Source: Qipengyuania marincola (GTDB lineage: Bacteria > Pseudomonadota > Alphaproteobacteria > Sphingomonadales > Sphingomonadaceae). Taken from it: a stretch of DNA of 64,000 nucleotides. The notes under the pieces were generated by a model. The model was given only the letters and a program-made list of their open reading frames with translations. It did not search any database and was not told where the DNA came from. The stretch lies in the NCBI RefSeq assembly GCF_029688625.1, contig NZ_JARULC010000002.1, positions 682,001 to 746,000 on the forward strand, in the 5' to 3' direction. A program made the translations under genes and the position numbers. Below, in pieces: positions 23,739 to 35,818 of this stretch. Position 1 is the first letter of the stretch; every line of letters begins with the position of its first letter.

Positions 23739-24602
23739 TTGTCCACGGATTCGCGCACGTTGATCGTCACTCGCTTCGCTCCCAGCCCCAATGGGCCTTT
23801 GCATCTGGGGCATGCCTATTCAGCGATCGTTGCGCATGATCTTGCGAAAAAGGCCGATGGGCGGTTCCTGCTCCGGATCGAGGATATCGACGGGGCGCGT
23901 TCGCGGCCCGAACTGGCGGACGAGTTCCGTCGCGATCTCGAATGGCTCGGCCTCGAATGGGAGGAGGTGCCGGCCCAATCGACCCGCCTCCCAGGCTACG
24001 AGGCGGCAGCGCGCGACCTGCTCCATCGCGAACTGCTATATCCATGCACTTGCACGCGCGCCGAGATTGAGGCGCTCGAGCCGCGGCTGGGCCCGGAAGG
24101 CGCGATCTATCCCGGATCCTGCAAGGGACAGCTGCTCGACCCGCAGAAACCCGCGGCGCTGCGGCTCGATGTGGACCGTGCGATGGCCCAGGCTGGCGAG
24201 CTTGTATGGGAGGATGATCTGGCAGGGCGCATGATCGCGGATCCGCGTGAGGGCGGCGATGTCGTGATCATGCGCAAGGATGCCCCGGCGAGCTATCATC
24301 TCGCGGCGACGCTCGACGATGCGGCGGACGGGGTCACGCTGGTCACGCGCGGGCAGGACCTGTTTCCCGCAACGCATGTCCATCGGTTGCTGCAGGCCCT
24401 GCTGGGCCTGCCCGTCCCCCGGTGGCACCACCACGGACTGTTGATGGACGATAGCGGCCGAAAGCTGGCGAAACGGCGCGGCTCGGGCGCTGCGGGCCAT
24501 GGCCTTGCCGAACGCCGGAACGCGGGCGAGAACGGACTGTTGCTTGCCGAGCAATTGCGCTTGCAGCGTTTTCCGGCTGACATTTCGCTGGTCAGTACCT
24601 AG
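23739..24602 (+). CDS. gluQ: Glutamyl-Q tRNA(Asp) synthetase
   Basis: This 287-residue protein is a truncated glutamyl-tRNA synthetase lacking the anticodon domain. It attaches glutamate to queuosine at position 34 of tRNA(Asp). Motifs are RFAPSPNGPLHLGHAYSA (HIGH-type), the zinc-site region YPCTCTRAEIEAL, the tRNA-site segment VTRGQDLFPATHVHR and the KMSKS-like KLAKRR. No ATG lies near the conserved start, so a TTG at 23739 is proposed; a second TTG at 23760 is also possible. The region after KLAKRR is slightly longer than usual (GSGAAGHG). Confidence 0.88.
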   Translation: MSTDSRTLIVTRFAPSPNGPLHLGHAYSAIVAHDLAKKADGRFLLRIEDIDGARSRPELADEFRRDLEWLGLEWEEVPAQSTRLPGYEAAARDLLHRELLYPCTCTRAEIEALEPRLGPEGAIYPGSCKGQLLDPQKPAALRLDVDRAMAQAGELVWEDDLAGRMIADPREGGDVVIMRKDAPASYHLAATLDDAADGVTLVTRGQDLFPATHVHRLLQALLGLPVPRWHHHGLLMDDSGRKLAKRRGSGAAGHGLAERRNAGENGLLLAEQLRLQRFPADISLVST

Positions 24603-24614
24603 ATCGGGGTCACC

Positions 24615-24845
24615 ATGAACACATTTCTCTCCATCGTCCTCGTCATCCTCATGCTGCTCGTGATCGTAAGCCTCGTGCGCGGGATCGTCGCTTTCCTGAA
24701 AAGCACCAAGATCGATCTGGAAAGCGGGCAGCAGACCGATGCCACGGATATGCAGCTGGCACAGAACAAGGCGATGTTCGCCCGTGTGAAGTACCAGGCG
24801 CTGGCAATCGTGGTGGTTGCGGTCATCCTCGCCATCGCGAACTGA
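24615..24845 (+). CDS. Twin-transmembrane small protein (HIG1-like)
   Basis: This 76-residue protein has two membrane helices (residues ~4-28 and ~58-75) joined by a polar loop (KSTKIDLESGQQTDATDMQL). This is the layout of the alphaproteobacterial twin transmembrane proteins related to HIG1, which in some species associate with respiratory complexes. It starts 12 bases after gluQ and ends 19 bases before the adenosyltransferase gene, so the three are probably cotranscribed. Confidence 0.75.
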   Translation: MNTFLSIVLVILMLLVIVSLVRGIVAFLKSTKIDLESGQQTDATDMQLAQNKAMFARVKYQALAIVVVAVILAIAN

Positions 24846-24864
24846 CGCGCGGCGGCCGCGGCAG

Positions 24865-25443
24865 ATGGTCAAGCTCAACAAGATCTACACACGCACCGGT
24901 GACGACGGCACGACCGGGCTCGTCGACGGATCGCGCCTTGCCAAGCATGCGCCCCGCATGGAGGCGATTGGTGCGGTGGACGAGGCCAACAGTGCGCTCG
25001 GCCTCGCGGCCGTGGCGCTGGGCGAGGGGGAGCATGCCGACGCGCTGTTCCGCATGCAAAACGATCTCTTCGATCTCGGCGCGGATCTGGCGACGCCGGC
25101 CGGGGACCAGGACGATTTCTCGCCCTCCGAGATGGAGCTGCGGATCGTACCGGCACAGGTAACGTGGCTCGAACAGGCAATCGATGCCGCGAATGCCCGA
25201 TTGGAACCGTTGACCAGCTTCGTGCTCCCCGGCGGTAGCGAGGGGGCGGCGCGGCTTCATGTCGCGCGGGCGGCGGCCCGGAGAGCGGAACGTGCGATGA
25301 CGGCGATGGCCGCCGAGACGCCGACCAACCCGCAGGCGCTGGCCTATATCAACCGCCTGTCGGATTACCTGTTCGTCCTCGCGCGCGTCGCCAATCGTGA
25401 CGGAGAAGGCGACCTCACATGGGTGCCGGGCCAAAACCGCTAA
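24865..25443 (+). CDS. Cob(I)yrinic acid a,c-diamide adenosyltransferase (PduO type)
   Basis: This 192-residue enzyme transfers the adenosyl group of ATP to cobalamin to make adenosylcobalamin. The ATP-binding N-terminus [18 protein letters not shown] is intact, as are [11 protein letters not shown], the helix with [12 protein letters not shown], and [13 protein letters not shown] near the C-terminus. The ATG at 24865 gives the usual MVKLNKIYT start. Confidence 0.9.
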   Translation: MVKLNKIYTRTGDDGTTGLVDGSRLAKHAPRMEAIGAVDEANSALGLAAVALGEGEHADALFRMQNDLFDLGADLATPAGDQDDFSPSEMELRIVPAQVTWLEQAIDAANARLEPLTSFVLPGGSEGAARLHVARAAARRAERAMTAMAAETPTNPQALAYINRLSDYLFVLARVANRDGEGDLTWVPGQNR

Positions 25444-25513
25444 CTGGTCGCTAGCCAGCAACTCCCGCCTTCGCTACTGCACGCGCATTGCTGCAAGTGC
25501 GAAGGATTTTTCG

Positions 25514-26386
25514 ATGAGCAAGGTGATCGGCATAATCGGTGCCGGACAGATGGGGTCGGGCATTGCCCAGACCGTGGCGGCGCATGGCATGGAAGTGCTG
25601 CTTGCCGACGTGAGCCTAGACGTCGCTGAAAAGGCGCATGCCGGTATCGATCGCGCGCTCGGCAAGCTGGTCGGGCGCGGCAAGATCGAGATCGCCGATG
25701 CCGAAGCCACGCTGGGGCGCATCACCCCTGTCGCCGACTACGCGCCGATGGAACGGGCCGATTTGATCATCGAAGCGGCTACCGAGAAGGAAGCGATCAA
25801 GCAGGCGATCTTCGAAAAGGCAGGTCAGGTGCTCGCCGCCGATGCAATCATGGCATCCAACACCAGCTCCATCCCGATCACCCGCATGGCGAATTATTCG
25901 CCGGATCCGGCGCGCTTCATCGGGTTGCATTTCTTCAATCCGGTGCCGGTGATGGGGCTGATCGAAGTCATTCCCGGCCTCGCCACCGCCCAATCGACGA
26001 CCGACCGAACGGTGGCTTTCGCGGAAGGATTGGGCAAGCAGGTCGTGCTCAGCCAGGACGAGCCCGGCTTCGTGGTCAATCGCATCCTTCTCCCAATGAT
26101 CAACGAAGCGGTTTTCGTGCTCGGCCAGTCCACGGCCGGGATCGAGGATATCGACAAGGGCTGCCGCCTGGGCCTCAATCACCCGATGGGGCCGTTGCAG
26201 CTGGCCGATTTCGTCGGGCTCGATACCTGCCTCGACATCATCATGGTGCTCTACAAGACCACGCGGGATGCCAAGTATCGCCCCGCACCCCTCCTGGTGA
26301 AATATGTCGAGGCCGGCTGGCTGGGGCGGAAGACGGGACGCGGCTTTTATGATTACTCCGGCGAGGAACCGGTCGCGACGCGTTGA
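25514..26386 (+). CDS. 3-hydroxyacyl-CoA (3-hydroxybutyryl-CoA) dehydrogenase
   Basis: This 290-residue NAD-dependent enzyme interconverts 3-hydroxyacyl-CoA and 3-ketoacyl-CoA. The Rossmann motif [15 protein letters not shown] is at residues 4-18. The catalytic region [19 protein letters not shown] (His near 138) and the C-terminal [16 protein letters not shown] are intact. Length matches PaaH/Hbd enzymes. ATG 25514 has GAAGGA upstream. Confidence 0.92.
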   Translation: MSKVIGIIGAGQMGSGIAQTVAAHGMEVLLADVSLDVAEKAHAGIDRALGKLVGRGKIEIADAEATLGRITPVADYAPMERADLIIEAATEKEAIKQAIFEKAGQVLAADAIMASNTSSIPITRMANYSPDPARFIGLHFFNPVPVMGLIEVIPGLATAQSTTDRTVAFAEGLGKQVVLSQDEPGFVVNRILLPMINEAVFVLGQSTAGIEDIDKGCRLGLNHPMGPLQLADFVGLDTCLDIIMVLYKTTRDAKYRPAPLLVKYVEAGWLGRKTGRGFYDYSGEEPVATR

Positions 26387-26509
26387 TTTTCTCGCCTGAC
26401 GGCAGCGGGATGGGACAGCAAGGTCAGGACGAGGGTCATGACCCGACGCAATAAAGAACGGAACTCCCGGCCGTACCGCGCCGTTGATCTCGCAAAGGAG
26501 ATCAGCGCG

Positions 26510-26872
26510 ATGAGCGATACGAGCAAGAAGAACACCCCGGTCGGCGAAAGTCAGGAAGCGCGGCAGGCCAATCTCGCCCCTGAAACGCATAACGACGAAC
26601 AGGACGACCACCGCATGCAGGCGCAGGAAGTTGCCGAACAGGCTCGCGCCACCACGCGCGAGACGCATTCCCCGACCGAGAGCACGAAGGGTGACAACAA
26701 GTCGGGCCTGATGGGCGATTCAACTCAGGATACGATCGATCACATGCGCGACATGGAAAGTTCGGGCCGGATCGACATGGATGCCTATAAGGGCGAGCCC
26801 AATCACGACGACAATGTCGACAAGTATGGCAAGGACAACAAGCCCGACGGCCTGCGGGGCGATGGAACCTAG
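26510..26872 (+). CDS. Hydrophilic, probably disordered protein
   Basis: This 120-residue protein is rich in Asp, Asn, Lys, Gln and Ser with almost no large hydrophobic residues (KKNTPVGESQEARQANLAPE). It has no signal, membrane segment or known domain. It has a perfect AAAGGAG before the ATG at 26510, which supports real translation. Its composition recalls stress-induced hydrophilin-like proteins, which is a suggestion only. It converges with the DUF202 gene, overlapping it by 4 bases. Confidence 0.6.
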   Translation: MSDTSKKNTPVGESQEARQANLAPETHNDEQDDHRMQAQEVAEQARATTRETHSPTESTKGDNKSGLMGDSTQDTIDHMRDMESSGRIDMDAYKGEPNHDDNVDKYGKDNKPDGLRGDGT

Positions 26873-27270
26873 GGTCCTTCGGTCAACACCCACAAACCGG
26901 TGACCAGCACAAGGGAGCCGACGCCTACGCCATAGGCCATGACCTTGAAATTCGGGGTGGATATCGCTTCGAATTCATGCGTGTTGAGGCGCGCCAGCGT
27001 TTTGCATGCGCGCCGCTCGGCCGTGATCGCCAGCCAGCCACCGCCGAGGATGAAAGCGGTGGCGATCGCCTTCGGTAGCCAGGATGGGTCCCAGGCGCCG
27101 AAGAGGGCGCGGAAGCCGAGGCCGATCCCGATGGCGGCGAACGCGGTGCGCATCCATCCGGCAAATGTCCGCTCCATTGCCATGATGTTGCGATCTTCTG
27201 CCAGATCGGTTCGGAATTCCGCCCAAGCGGTGCTCTTGTCCTTGTCCTCGGGCGGGTCGTCTTGTGCCAT
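26869..27270 (-). CDS. DUF202 (YidH-like) membrane protein
   Basis: This 133-residue inner-membrane protein has three hydrophobic helices (about residues 40-58, 68-82, 110-130). The DUF202 signature RNIMAMERTFAGWMRTAFAAI precedes the first helix. Function is unknown; E. coli YidH and YidG are relatives. Confidence 0.85.
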   Translation of the reverse strand: MAQDDPPEDKDKSTAWAEFRTDLAEDRNIMAMERTFAGWMRTAFAAIGIGLGFRALFGAWDPSWLPKAIATAFILGGGWLAITAERRACKTLARLNTHEFEAISTPNFKVMAYGVGVGSLVLVTGLWVLTEGP

Positions 27271-27316
27271 AAACCGTCAATCGGCGGGAGCCGCTACCGG
27301 TTCCGAAAGCGCTCGA

Positions 27317-27634
27317 TTAGTCTTCGACCGGATCCGTCGCGAAGTCTTCGGGCTCGGCTGAGTCCATTTCAGTCGGATCTGGGGGAGCAACCTCTGCATA
27401 CCAGTCGTCGAGCGTCAGCTGCTCGCTATCACCCGATGCTTTGCGTGACCCGGATGTCGGGACCGGGGCCGAGTAGACGGGTGGAGTGGACGCCGTGTCT
27501 TGGCCGCGCTCCTTGCTGACCTGCGCAAGCATGCCCGGATTATCCTCGCCGCCGATCAGCACGGCGATGGCAGCGAGGAACGTTACGAAAGGTCCCAGTT
27601 TCTTGCCTATTCGCGCGAGCGCCGCATTCTCCAT
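27317..27634 (-). CDS. Hypothetical protein with one N-terminal membrane helix
   Basis: This 105-residue protein has a basic N-terminus, a single hydrophobic segment (LGPFVTFLAAIAVLIGG, residues 13-29) and then an acidic, Pro/Ser/Thr-rich tail that is probably disordered (PPDPTEMDSAEPED). I do not recognise it. It lies 25 bases after mutS on the same strand, in the same direction, and may be cotranscribed. Confidence 0.5.
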   Translation of the reverse strand: MENAALARIGKKLGPFVTFLAAIAVLIGGEDNPGMLAQVSKERGQDTASTPPVYSAPVPTSGSRKASGDSEQLTLDDWYAEVAPPDPTEMDSAEPEDFATDPVED

Positions 27635-27659
27635 GCTCGCAAATCTATGGGCGCGACGG

Positions 27660-30284
<2,625 letters not shown>

Positions 30285-30396
30285 GCAATCTGCCTAGCTG
30301 GCCTCGTTCCGATTCGGGAAGCGAGGGGCGAGAGGTTTCCCCTACCGCTGGGCGGGTATTGCGGTTAGGGCGGGCGCATATTCACGAGGACCCGCA

Positions 30397-32658
30397 ATGG
30401 ACGAAGACAATCCGACCGCATTCAAGGCGCGCGAAGCGCTGTTCTATCACGAGACAATCCGGCCCGGAAAGATCGAGATCATTGCGTCCAAGCCGATGGC
30501 GAGCCAGCGCGACCTCAGCCTGGCCTATTCGCCCGGCGTCGCCGCCCCGGTGGAAGCGATTGCGGAGGATCCGCGCAACGCGGCCCGCTACACCGCGCGC
30601 TCCAATCTCGTCGCGGTCATCTCCAACGGCACGGCCATCCTCGGCCTCGGCAATCTCGGTGCCCTGGCCTCGAAGCCGGTGATGGAGGGCAAGGCAGTGC
30701 TGTTCAAGCGCTTCGCCGATGTCGATTCCATCGATCTCGAACTCGACACGGAGGACCCGGAGAAATTCATCGAGGCGGTCGCGCTGATGGAGCCGAGCTT
30801 CGGCGGCATCAATCTGGAGGACATCGCCGCGCCCGAATGCTTCATCATCGAGCAGGCGCTGCGCGAGCGGATGAACATCCCGGTGATGCACGATGACCAG
30901 CACGGCACGGCGATCATCGCCGCGGCCGGTCTCATCAATGCCTGCAAGCTCACCGGGCGCAACCTGCGCGATGTGAAGATGGTGGTGAACGGGGCGGGGG
31001 CATCGGCGCTGGCCTGCACCGCGCTCATAAAGTCGGTCGGCGTGCCGCACGACCACGTGATCGTGTGCGACCGGTCGGGGCCGATCTATCCCGGGCGGGC
31101 GGATGTCGACCAGTGGAAGAGCGCGCATGCGGTCGATACGCCTGCACGCAGTCTTGAGGAGGCGCTGGACGGCGCGGATATCTTCCTTGGCCTGTCGGCC
31201 GCAGGGGCGCTGAAACCCGAATGGGTAGAGAAGATGGCAGACAGGCCCATCATCTTTGCAATGGCCAATCCGGTTCCCGAGATCATGCCGGAAGATGCCA
31301 AACGGGTTCGTCCTGACGCGATTATCGCCACCGGGCGGAGCGACTATCCAAACCAGGTCAACAATGTGCTCGGCTTTCCCTTCATCTTTCGCGGCGCGCT
31401 CGATGTGCAGGCGACTGCGATCAACGAAGAAATGAAGGTCGCCGCAGCGCAGGCCATCGCAGAGCTCGCGCGCGAGCGCGTGCCCGAAGAGGTCGCCGCC
31501 GCCTATGGCGTGACGCACCAGTTCGGCGAGGAGTATATCATTCCCGCGCCCTTCGATCCGCGCCTGATGGAGGTCGTGTCGAGCGCCGTCGCCAAGGCGG
31601 CGATGGACAGCGGCGTCGCGCAGGCTCCGATCGAGGATTTCGAAGCCTATCGCCACCAGCTCAAGGCGCGCCTCAACCCGACCACCGGGGCGCTGACCAA
31701 TATCTACGAACAGGCCAAGGCCAATCCCAAGCGCATGGTCTTCGCCGAAGCGGAAGAAGACGTGGCCCTGCGCGCGGCGATCCAGTACCGCGAGTTCGGT
31801 TATGGTGAGCCGATCCTTGTCGGACGAACCGAAAAGGTTCTCGAAAAGCTGCGCGAGCTGGCGGTGGACGACCCCGAGGACTGGATCATCGAGAATTCCG
31901 CCGTGTCGGACAAGGTCCCGGCCATGGTGGACTATCTCTACCAGCGCCTGCAACGCCGCGGCTATACCGAGCGCGACGTCGGACGCATGGTCAATCAGGA
32001 GCGCAACGTCTTCGCTGCCCTGCTGGTGGCGCTGGGCCATGGCGACGGGTTGATTTCCGGCCTGACGCGCACGTTTGCGCAGACCGCGCGCGAAATCGGC
32101 CGCGTCCTGGACGAGGCCCCGGGCGCGGTGCCCTTCGGCATCCATCTTCTGATCGGCAAGAACCACTCGACGTTCCTCGCCGACACCACGATCAACGAAC
32201 GGCCGACTGCCGAGCAACTGGCCCATATCGCCAAGGAAACGGCCGCAGTCGCGCGCCGCATGGGGCACGAGCCGCGCGTCGCCTTCCTGTCCTATTCGAC
32301 CTTCGGCAATCCCTCGGGCCAATGGCTCGACACCATCCGGGACGCAGTCGCGATCCTCGATGCGGAACAGCCGGATTTCGAATATGAAGGCGAGATGGCC
32401 CCCGATGCGGCGCTCAACCCCACGGTCATGAAGCTCTATCCCTTCAGCCGCCTGTCGGGACCAGCCAATGTGCTGGTCATGCCCGGCCTGCAATCGGCGA
32501 ACCTTTCAGCGAAGCTGCTGCGCGAACTGGCGGGCAATGCGACGATCGGCCCGATGCTGGTCGGCATGGAAAAACCGGTCCAGATCGCGCCGATGACCGC
32601 CATCGCGCCGGACGTGCTCACATTGGCCGTGCTCGCCAGCGCGGGCGTCGTGGGCTGA
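30397..32658 (+). CDS. maeB: NADP-dependent malic enzyme with phosphotransacetylase-like domain
   Basis: This 753-residue enzyme decarboxylates malate to pyruvate. The malic domain (residues 1-430) shows SLAYSPGVAAPVEAIAEDP, the metal site in MEPSFGGINLEDI and the NADP site VVNGAGASALACTALI. The C-terminal domain (about 440-753) resembles phosphate acetyltransferase and usually serves as an acetyl-CoA-responsive regulator without catalysis. GAGGA lies before the ATG. It is divergent from mutS. Confidence 0.95.
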   Translation: MDEDNPTAFKAREALFYHETIRPGKIEIIASKPMASQRDLSLAYSPGVAAPVEAIAEDPRNAARYTARSNLVAVISNGTAILGLGNLGALASKPVMEGKAVLFKRFADVDSIDLELDTEDPEKFIEAVALMEPSFGGINLEDIAAPECFIIEQALRERMNIPVMHDDQHGTAIIAAAGLINACKLTGRNLRDVKMVVNGAGASALACTALIKSVGVPHDHVIVCDRSGPIYPGRADVDQWKSAHAVDTPARSLEEALDGADIFLGLSAAGALKPEWVEKMADRPIIFAMANPVPEIMPEDAKRVRPDAIIATGRSDYPNQVNNVLGFPFIFRGALDVQATAINEEMKVAAAQAIAELARERVPEEVAAAYGVTHQFGEEYIIPAPFDPRLMEVVSSAVAKAAMDSGVAQAPIEDFEAYRHQLKARLNPTTGALTNIYEQAKANPKRMVFAEAEEDVALRAAIQYREFGYGEPILVGRTEKVLEKLRELAVDDPEDWIIENSAVSDKVPAMVDYLYQRLQRRGYTERDVGRMVNQERNVFAALLVALGHGDGLISGLTRTFAQTAREIGRVLDEAPGAVPFGIHLLIGKNHSTFLADTTINERPTAEQLAHIAKETAAVARRMGHEPRVAFLSYSTFGNPSGQWLDTIRDAVAILDAEQPDFEYEGEMAPDAALNPTVMKLYPFSRLSGPANVLVMPGLQSANLSAKLLRELAGNATIGPMLVGMEKPVQIAPMTAIAPDVLTLAVLASAGVVG

Positions 32659-32665
32659 CCCGCGG

Positions 32666-33802
32666 ATGATCCCATCGCAGCGGCATCGCTTCGCCATTCC
32701 CGACGAGGTGCACTATCTCAATTGCGCCTACATGGCGCCGCTCGCGCATGAGGTGAGCGAGGCGATCGTGGCAGGGGCCCGGCGCAAGGAGCAACCGTGG
32801 ACGATCAGGCCCGCGGATTTCTTCAGCGTGACCGAGGAGTTTCGCGCCAGCGCAGCGCGCCTGATGGGCGTTTCGGCGGATAACCTCGCGATCGTGCCCT
32901 CGGTAAGCTACGGGCTTGCCGTAGCCGCGGCGAACCTGCCGGTCGCTGCGGGCCAGACCATCGTGACGCTGACCGACCAGTTTCCCTCCAACGTCTATGC
33001 ATGGCGGGAACTGGCCCGGTGCACCGATGCGCGTGTCCAGCAGGTGCAGCGCCCGTCGCAAGGATGCTGGACCGAAGCGGTGGTCGACGCCATCGGCCCC
33101 GATACGGCGATCGTGGCGGTACCGAACTGTCACTGGGCCGATGGCCGCGTGGTGAATCTGGCCGTGGTGAGCAGGGCATGCCGCAGGAATGGTGCTGCGC
33201 TGGTGCTGGACCTCACCCAGTCGCTGGGCGCGATGCCGATCGACTTCGGCGCGGTCCGGCCCGATTTCGCCGTTGCCGCCTGCTACAAGTGGATGATGGG
33301 CCCCTATGGCGTTGCCATCCTCTACGTCGATCCGAGACACCATGACGGTTCGCCGATCGAGCACAACTGGATCAATCGCGCGGGATCGAAGGATTTCGGT
33401 CGGCTCGTCGACTATCGCGAGGATTTCCAGCCGGGCGCGCGGCGCTTCGACATGGGCGAAAAGTCCAATCCGCCGCTACTCGACGGCGCGCGCGCAGGGA
33501 TCGAGCTGCTGCTCGAATTCGGAGTGGACACGATCGCCCAGACGCTGGCCGGGCGCACCGAGGCCATTGCACAGGAGGCCGGGCGACTGGGGCTGCTCTC
33601 GGCTCCCGTCGGAACCCGTGCCGCGCATTTCCTCTCGCTGGAGTTTCCAGGAGGCATGCCGCAAGGTCTGGCTGAACGGCTGGCCGAAGCGCGGGTGCAT
33701 GTCTCGACCCGTGGTTCCTCGCTCAGGGTTACGCCGCATCTCTACAATACCGATGCGGACAGTGCCGCGCTTATCGCAACGCTGGAAGGCTGCCTCGCCT
33801 AG
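32666..33802 (+). CDS. Class V aminotransferase-fold PLP enzyme
   Basis: This 378-residue PLP enzyme belongs to the class V (NifS/kynureninase-like) group. The N-terminus VHYLNCAYMAPLAHEV, the VLDLTQSLGAMPIDF segment with the cofactor Asp, and the PLP lysine in ACYKWMMGPYG (Lys208) are clear. It lacks a Cys loop typical of desulfurases, so an aminotransferase or lyase reaction is more likely; the substrate is not evident. It starts 7 bases after maeB and overlaps the SDR gene tail-to-tail by 4 bases. Confidence 0.82.
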   Translation: MIPSQRHRFAIPDEVHYLNCAYMAPLAHEVSEAIVAGARRKEQPWTIRPADFFSVTEEFRASAARLMGVSADNLAIVPSVSYGLAVAAANLPVAAGQTIVTLTDQFPSNVYAWRELARCTDARVQQVQRPSQGCWTEAVVDAIGPDTAIVAVPNCHWADGRVVNLAVVSRACRRNGAALVLDLTQSLGAMPIDFGAVRPDFAVAACYKWMMGPYGVAILYVDPRHHDGSPIEHNWINRAGSKDFGRLVDYREDFQPGARRFDMGEKSNPPLLDGARAGIELLLEFGVDTIAQTLAGRTEAIAQEAGRLGLLSAPVGTRAAHFLSLEFPGGMPQGLAERLAEARVHVSTRGSSLRVTPHLYNTDADSAALIATLEGCLA

Positions 33803-34470
33803 AAGGGCAATTCCTTGCCGCTGTAATCGACGTAGCGAAAGCCGCCCTTGCCTGCTGCCTCGATGACGTCCGCGAGTCCGGACACGCTGTCGTCGATCGT
33901 CAGTGTCGCATTCGGCCCGCCCATGTCGGTCTGGACCCAGCCAGGATGCAACGCCAGTACCTCGATATTGCGCGGGCCGGCATCCTGCTCGGCCACGCCC
34001 TTGGCGAGCATGTTCAGCGCTACCTTGCTGGTCCGATAGAGCTCGTATCCACCCGAGCTGTCGGCGATCGAGCCCATCAGCGAGGACATGAAACCCAATG
34101 TCCCACCGTCCTTGATTTTGGGCAGTAGGGATTTGGCAGCCCGCGTCGGGCCGAAGGCATTGGTCATCATCACATGCGCGACCTCGTCCGCCGTCGCTTG
34201 TTCGGCAGACTGATGCCGTGCGCCGGTGATCCCGGCATTGACGATGATTGCGTCGAGCGTCTGGTCGTCGAAGGCGAGGTCGGCATAGCTGCCCGGATCG
34301 GTCACGTCAGCCGTGACGATCCGCAGCCGATCTGACTCAAGAGCATGCAAATCGTCGCTGCGATCGCGCTCGCTCGCCACGACATGCCAGCCGCGATCGA
34401 GAAATTCCCGCGCCAGCCCAAGGCCGATGCCGCGCGATGCGCCGAGGATGAAGATTGTCCGGTCGCTCAT
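33799..34470 (-). CDS. Short-chain dehydrogenase/reductase
   Basis: This is a 223-residue SDR oxidoreductase. The nucleotide-binding motif is ILGASRGIGLGLA (residues 8-20), NAGITG marks the structural Asn motif and the active site is YELYRTSKVALN (Tyr-x-x-x-Lys). The substrate is unknown. Its ATG follows the TGA of the DUF892 gene with no gap, so the two are coupled. Confidence 0.88.
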   Translation of the reverse strand: MSDRTIFILGASRGIGLGLAREFLDRGWHVVASERDRSDDLHALESDRLRIVTADVTDPGSYADLAFDDQTLDAIIVNAGITGARHQSAEQATADEVAHVMMTNAFGPTRAAKSLLPKIKDGGTLGFMSSLMGSIADSSGGYELYRTSKVALNMLAKGVAEQDAGPRNIEVLALHPGWVQTDMGGPNATLTIDDSVSGLADVIEAAGKGGFRYVDYSGKELPF

Positions 34471-34947
34471 TCAGGCACGCTCCTCGAGGATGGATTGCAT
34501 TTCGTCCCACCCGTCGCGGGCATTGTCGAGACAGGTCTGCAGCTTTTTCGCGTCTTCGTCGAGACCGAGCCGCTTCGCTTCGCTGACCAGCGCAGCATAG
34601 CTCGCCAGGCCGAAGTGCGTGAAGCGCTGGAACTGCATCAGGATGGCCGCGTCGCGCGCGTCCTCGTCATCGAAGTCGTCGGCGAGTGCGGTCCTTTCGG
34701 TATCGACCACCAGCCCGCTCATGCCCTTGTTCTCGCGCCCCTTGGCGGGCTGGCCGTGGGCCTTGAGGATGGCTTCCACAATCTCGATCCCGTCGCCGAT
34801 CCCGCACACGCCGTTCTCGAGCGCGATCTTCAGCGTTTCGCTCGAGGCCAGCTCTGCCATGTCGGCGGTGGCATCCTGCGAAGCGCGGTCCGCGGCCAGC
34901 ATTTCCTGCAGTTGACCGAGATAATAGTCTCTCGCGCTCTGACCCAT
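34471..34947 (-). CDS. DUF892 ferritin-like protein (YciE/YciF family)
   Basis: This is a 158-residue four-helix protein. The family pattern is seen in YLGQLQEMLAADRASQD, DGIEIVEAILKAHGQPAKG and QFQRFTHFGLASYAALVSEA. The Glu/His ligands expected for a di-iron site appear in the second and third of these. Members respond to osmotic and other stresses. GGAGAA lies before the ATG. Confidence 0.8.
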   Translation of the reverse strand: MGQSARDYYLGQLQEMLAADRASQDATADMAELASSETLKIALENGVCGIGDGIEIVEAILKAHGQPAKGRENKGMSGLVVDTERTALADDFDDEDARDAAILMQFQRFTHFGLASYAALVSEAKRLGLDEDAKKLQTCLDNARDGWDEMQSILEERA

Positions 34948-35029
34948 TGCAATTCTCCACTTCGTTCGGAGTCGAGAAAGCGGCGAACGGGGCAGCTTGT
35001 TCCTGATCGGAGGCGCGAATTGGCGGGCC

Positions 35030-35734
35030 TTACTCCAGGCCCAGCTCCGCCTTGACCGCCGTAATGCTCTCGAACTCGGCTGCCTCGGGCCGCCCGATGG
35101 CAGGCTTGCCCTGCACCCAGCTGTCTTCGATCACGAAGTCGAGCAATGCACCGGCGAGATCGGCATGGCGGCAGCGAAAGCAGCCGTCGGCGAGCCGTCG
35201 GTCAGCGATCACAGCCTCACCGGTAAAGGGCTCGTCGAGCAGCCAGCCCGGACGCGCTGCCGTCCACGCGATATCCGGCTCCCGCACCAATATGCCTTCC
35301 ATCGTGCGCATCTGTTCGAGGATGTTGTGCAAGGCGGGCCGCGCAGTGAAGTCGAACCAGGTCGGAACGCTTGGTTGGTGCTCGACGAAGGCCGCCGAGA
35401 TCAGCACGAGGCGCGAGAGCGATGCCTGCTTCATGGCGGCGATGAGGTTGCGCGTGCCGTCGGTGTAGAGCGGCGGCGGATCGAGCGCCGCGGAAGGCCC
35501 GAAACTCACACCGAGCGCGGAAACGACAGCGCGGCACCCTTCGAGATCCTTCGCGAAATCGTCTTTCAGCACGTCGCATTCGATATACTCGACGCCTTCG
35601 AACCGGTCTTCGGGAGCAGGCAAATCGTGTTCGAACGCCTTGATGGAAATGCCCCGTTCCCGCGCAAGGCGAAGAACCTGGGAGCCGGTCTTTCCGCCTG
35701 CTCCAAAAAGGGCGATGGGTGAGGTGTTGGTCAA
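35030..35734 (-). CDS. NAD(P)-binding oxidoreductase, NmrA/biliverdin reductase-B-like
   Basis: This 234-residue Rossmann-fold protein has the atypical-SDR glycine motif ALFGAGGKTGSQVLRLARE at the N-terminus. Later segments are VVSALGVSFGPS, LSRLVLISAAFVE and AARPGWLLDEP. It lacks the Tyr-x-x-x-Lys active site, as expected for NmrA/BVR-B relatives, so it may be a redox sensor or flavin reductase-like enzyme. The only start matching the conserved N-terminus is TTG at 35734. Confidence 0.75.
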   Translation of the reverse strand: MTNTSPIALFGAGGKTGSQVLRLARERGISIKAFEHDLPAPEDRFEGVEYIECDVLKDDFAKDLEGCRAVVSALGVSFGPSAALDPPPLYTDGTRNLIAAMKQASLSRLVLISAAFVEHQPSVPTWFDFTARPALHNILEQMRTMEGILVREPDIAWTAARPGWLLDEPFTGEAVIADRRLADGCFRCRHADLAGALLDFVIEDSWVQGKPAIGRPEAAEFESITAVKAELGLE

Positions 35735-35818
35735 GGCGTCGCGTCCGTCGATTGCTGCTGCATGTCCTCGAAGGACGCTGCGCGAAGCCGGGGGTTCCGC
35801 AACAGCGGGTGGCGTGGC

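Noticed and set aside
30382..32493. Long open frame (about 700 codons) on the strand opposite maeB
   Set aside because: It mirrors the codon pattern of a well-supported malic enzyme in a high-GC genome. It has no ribosome site or known motif and its composition is His/Arg/Asp-rich, as expected for antisense frames.
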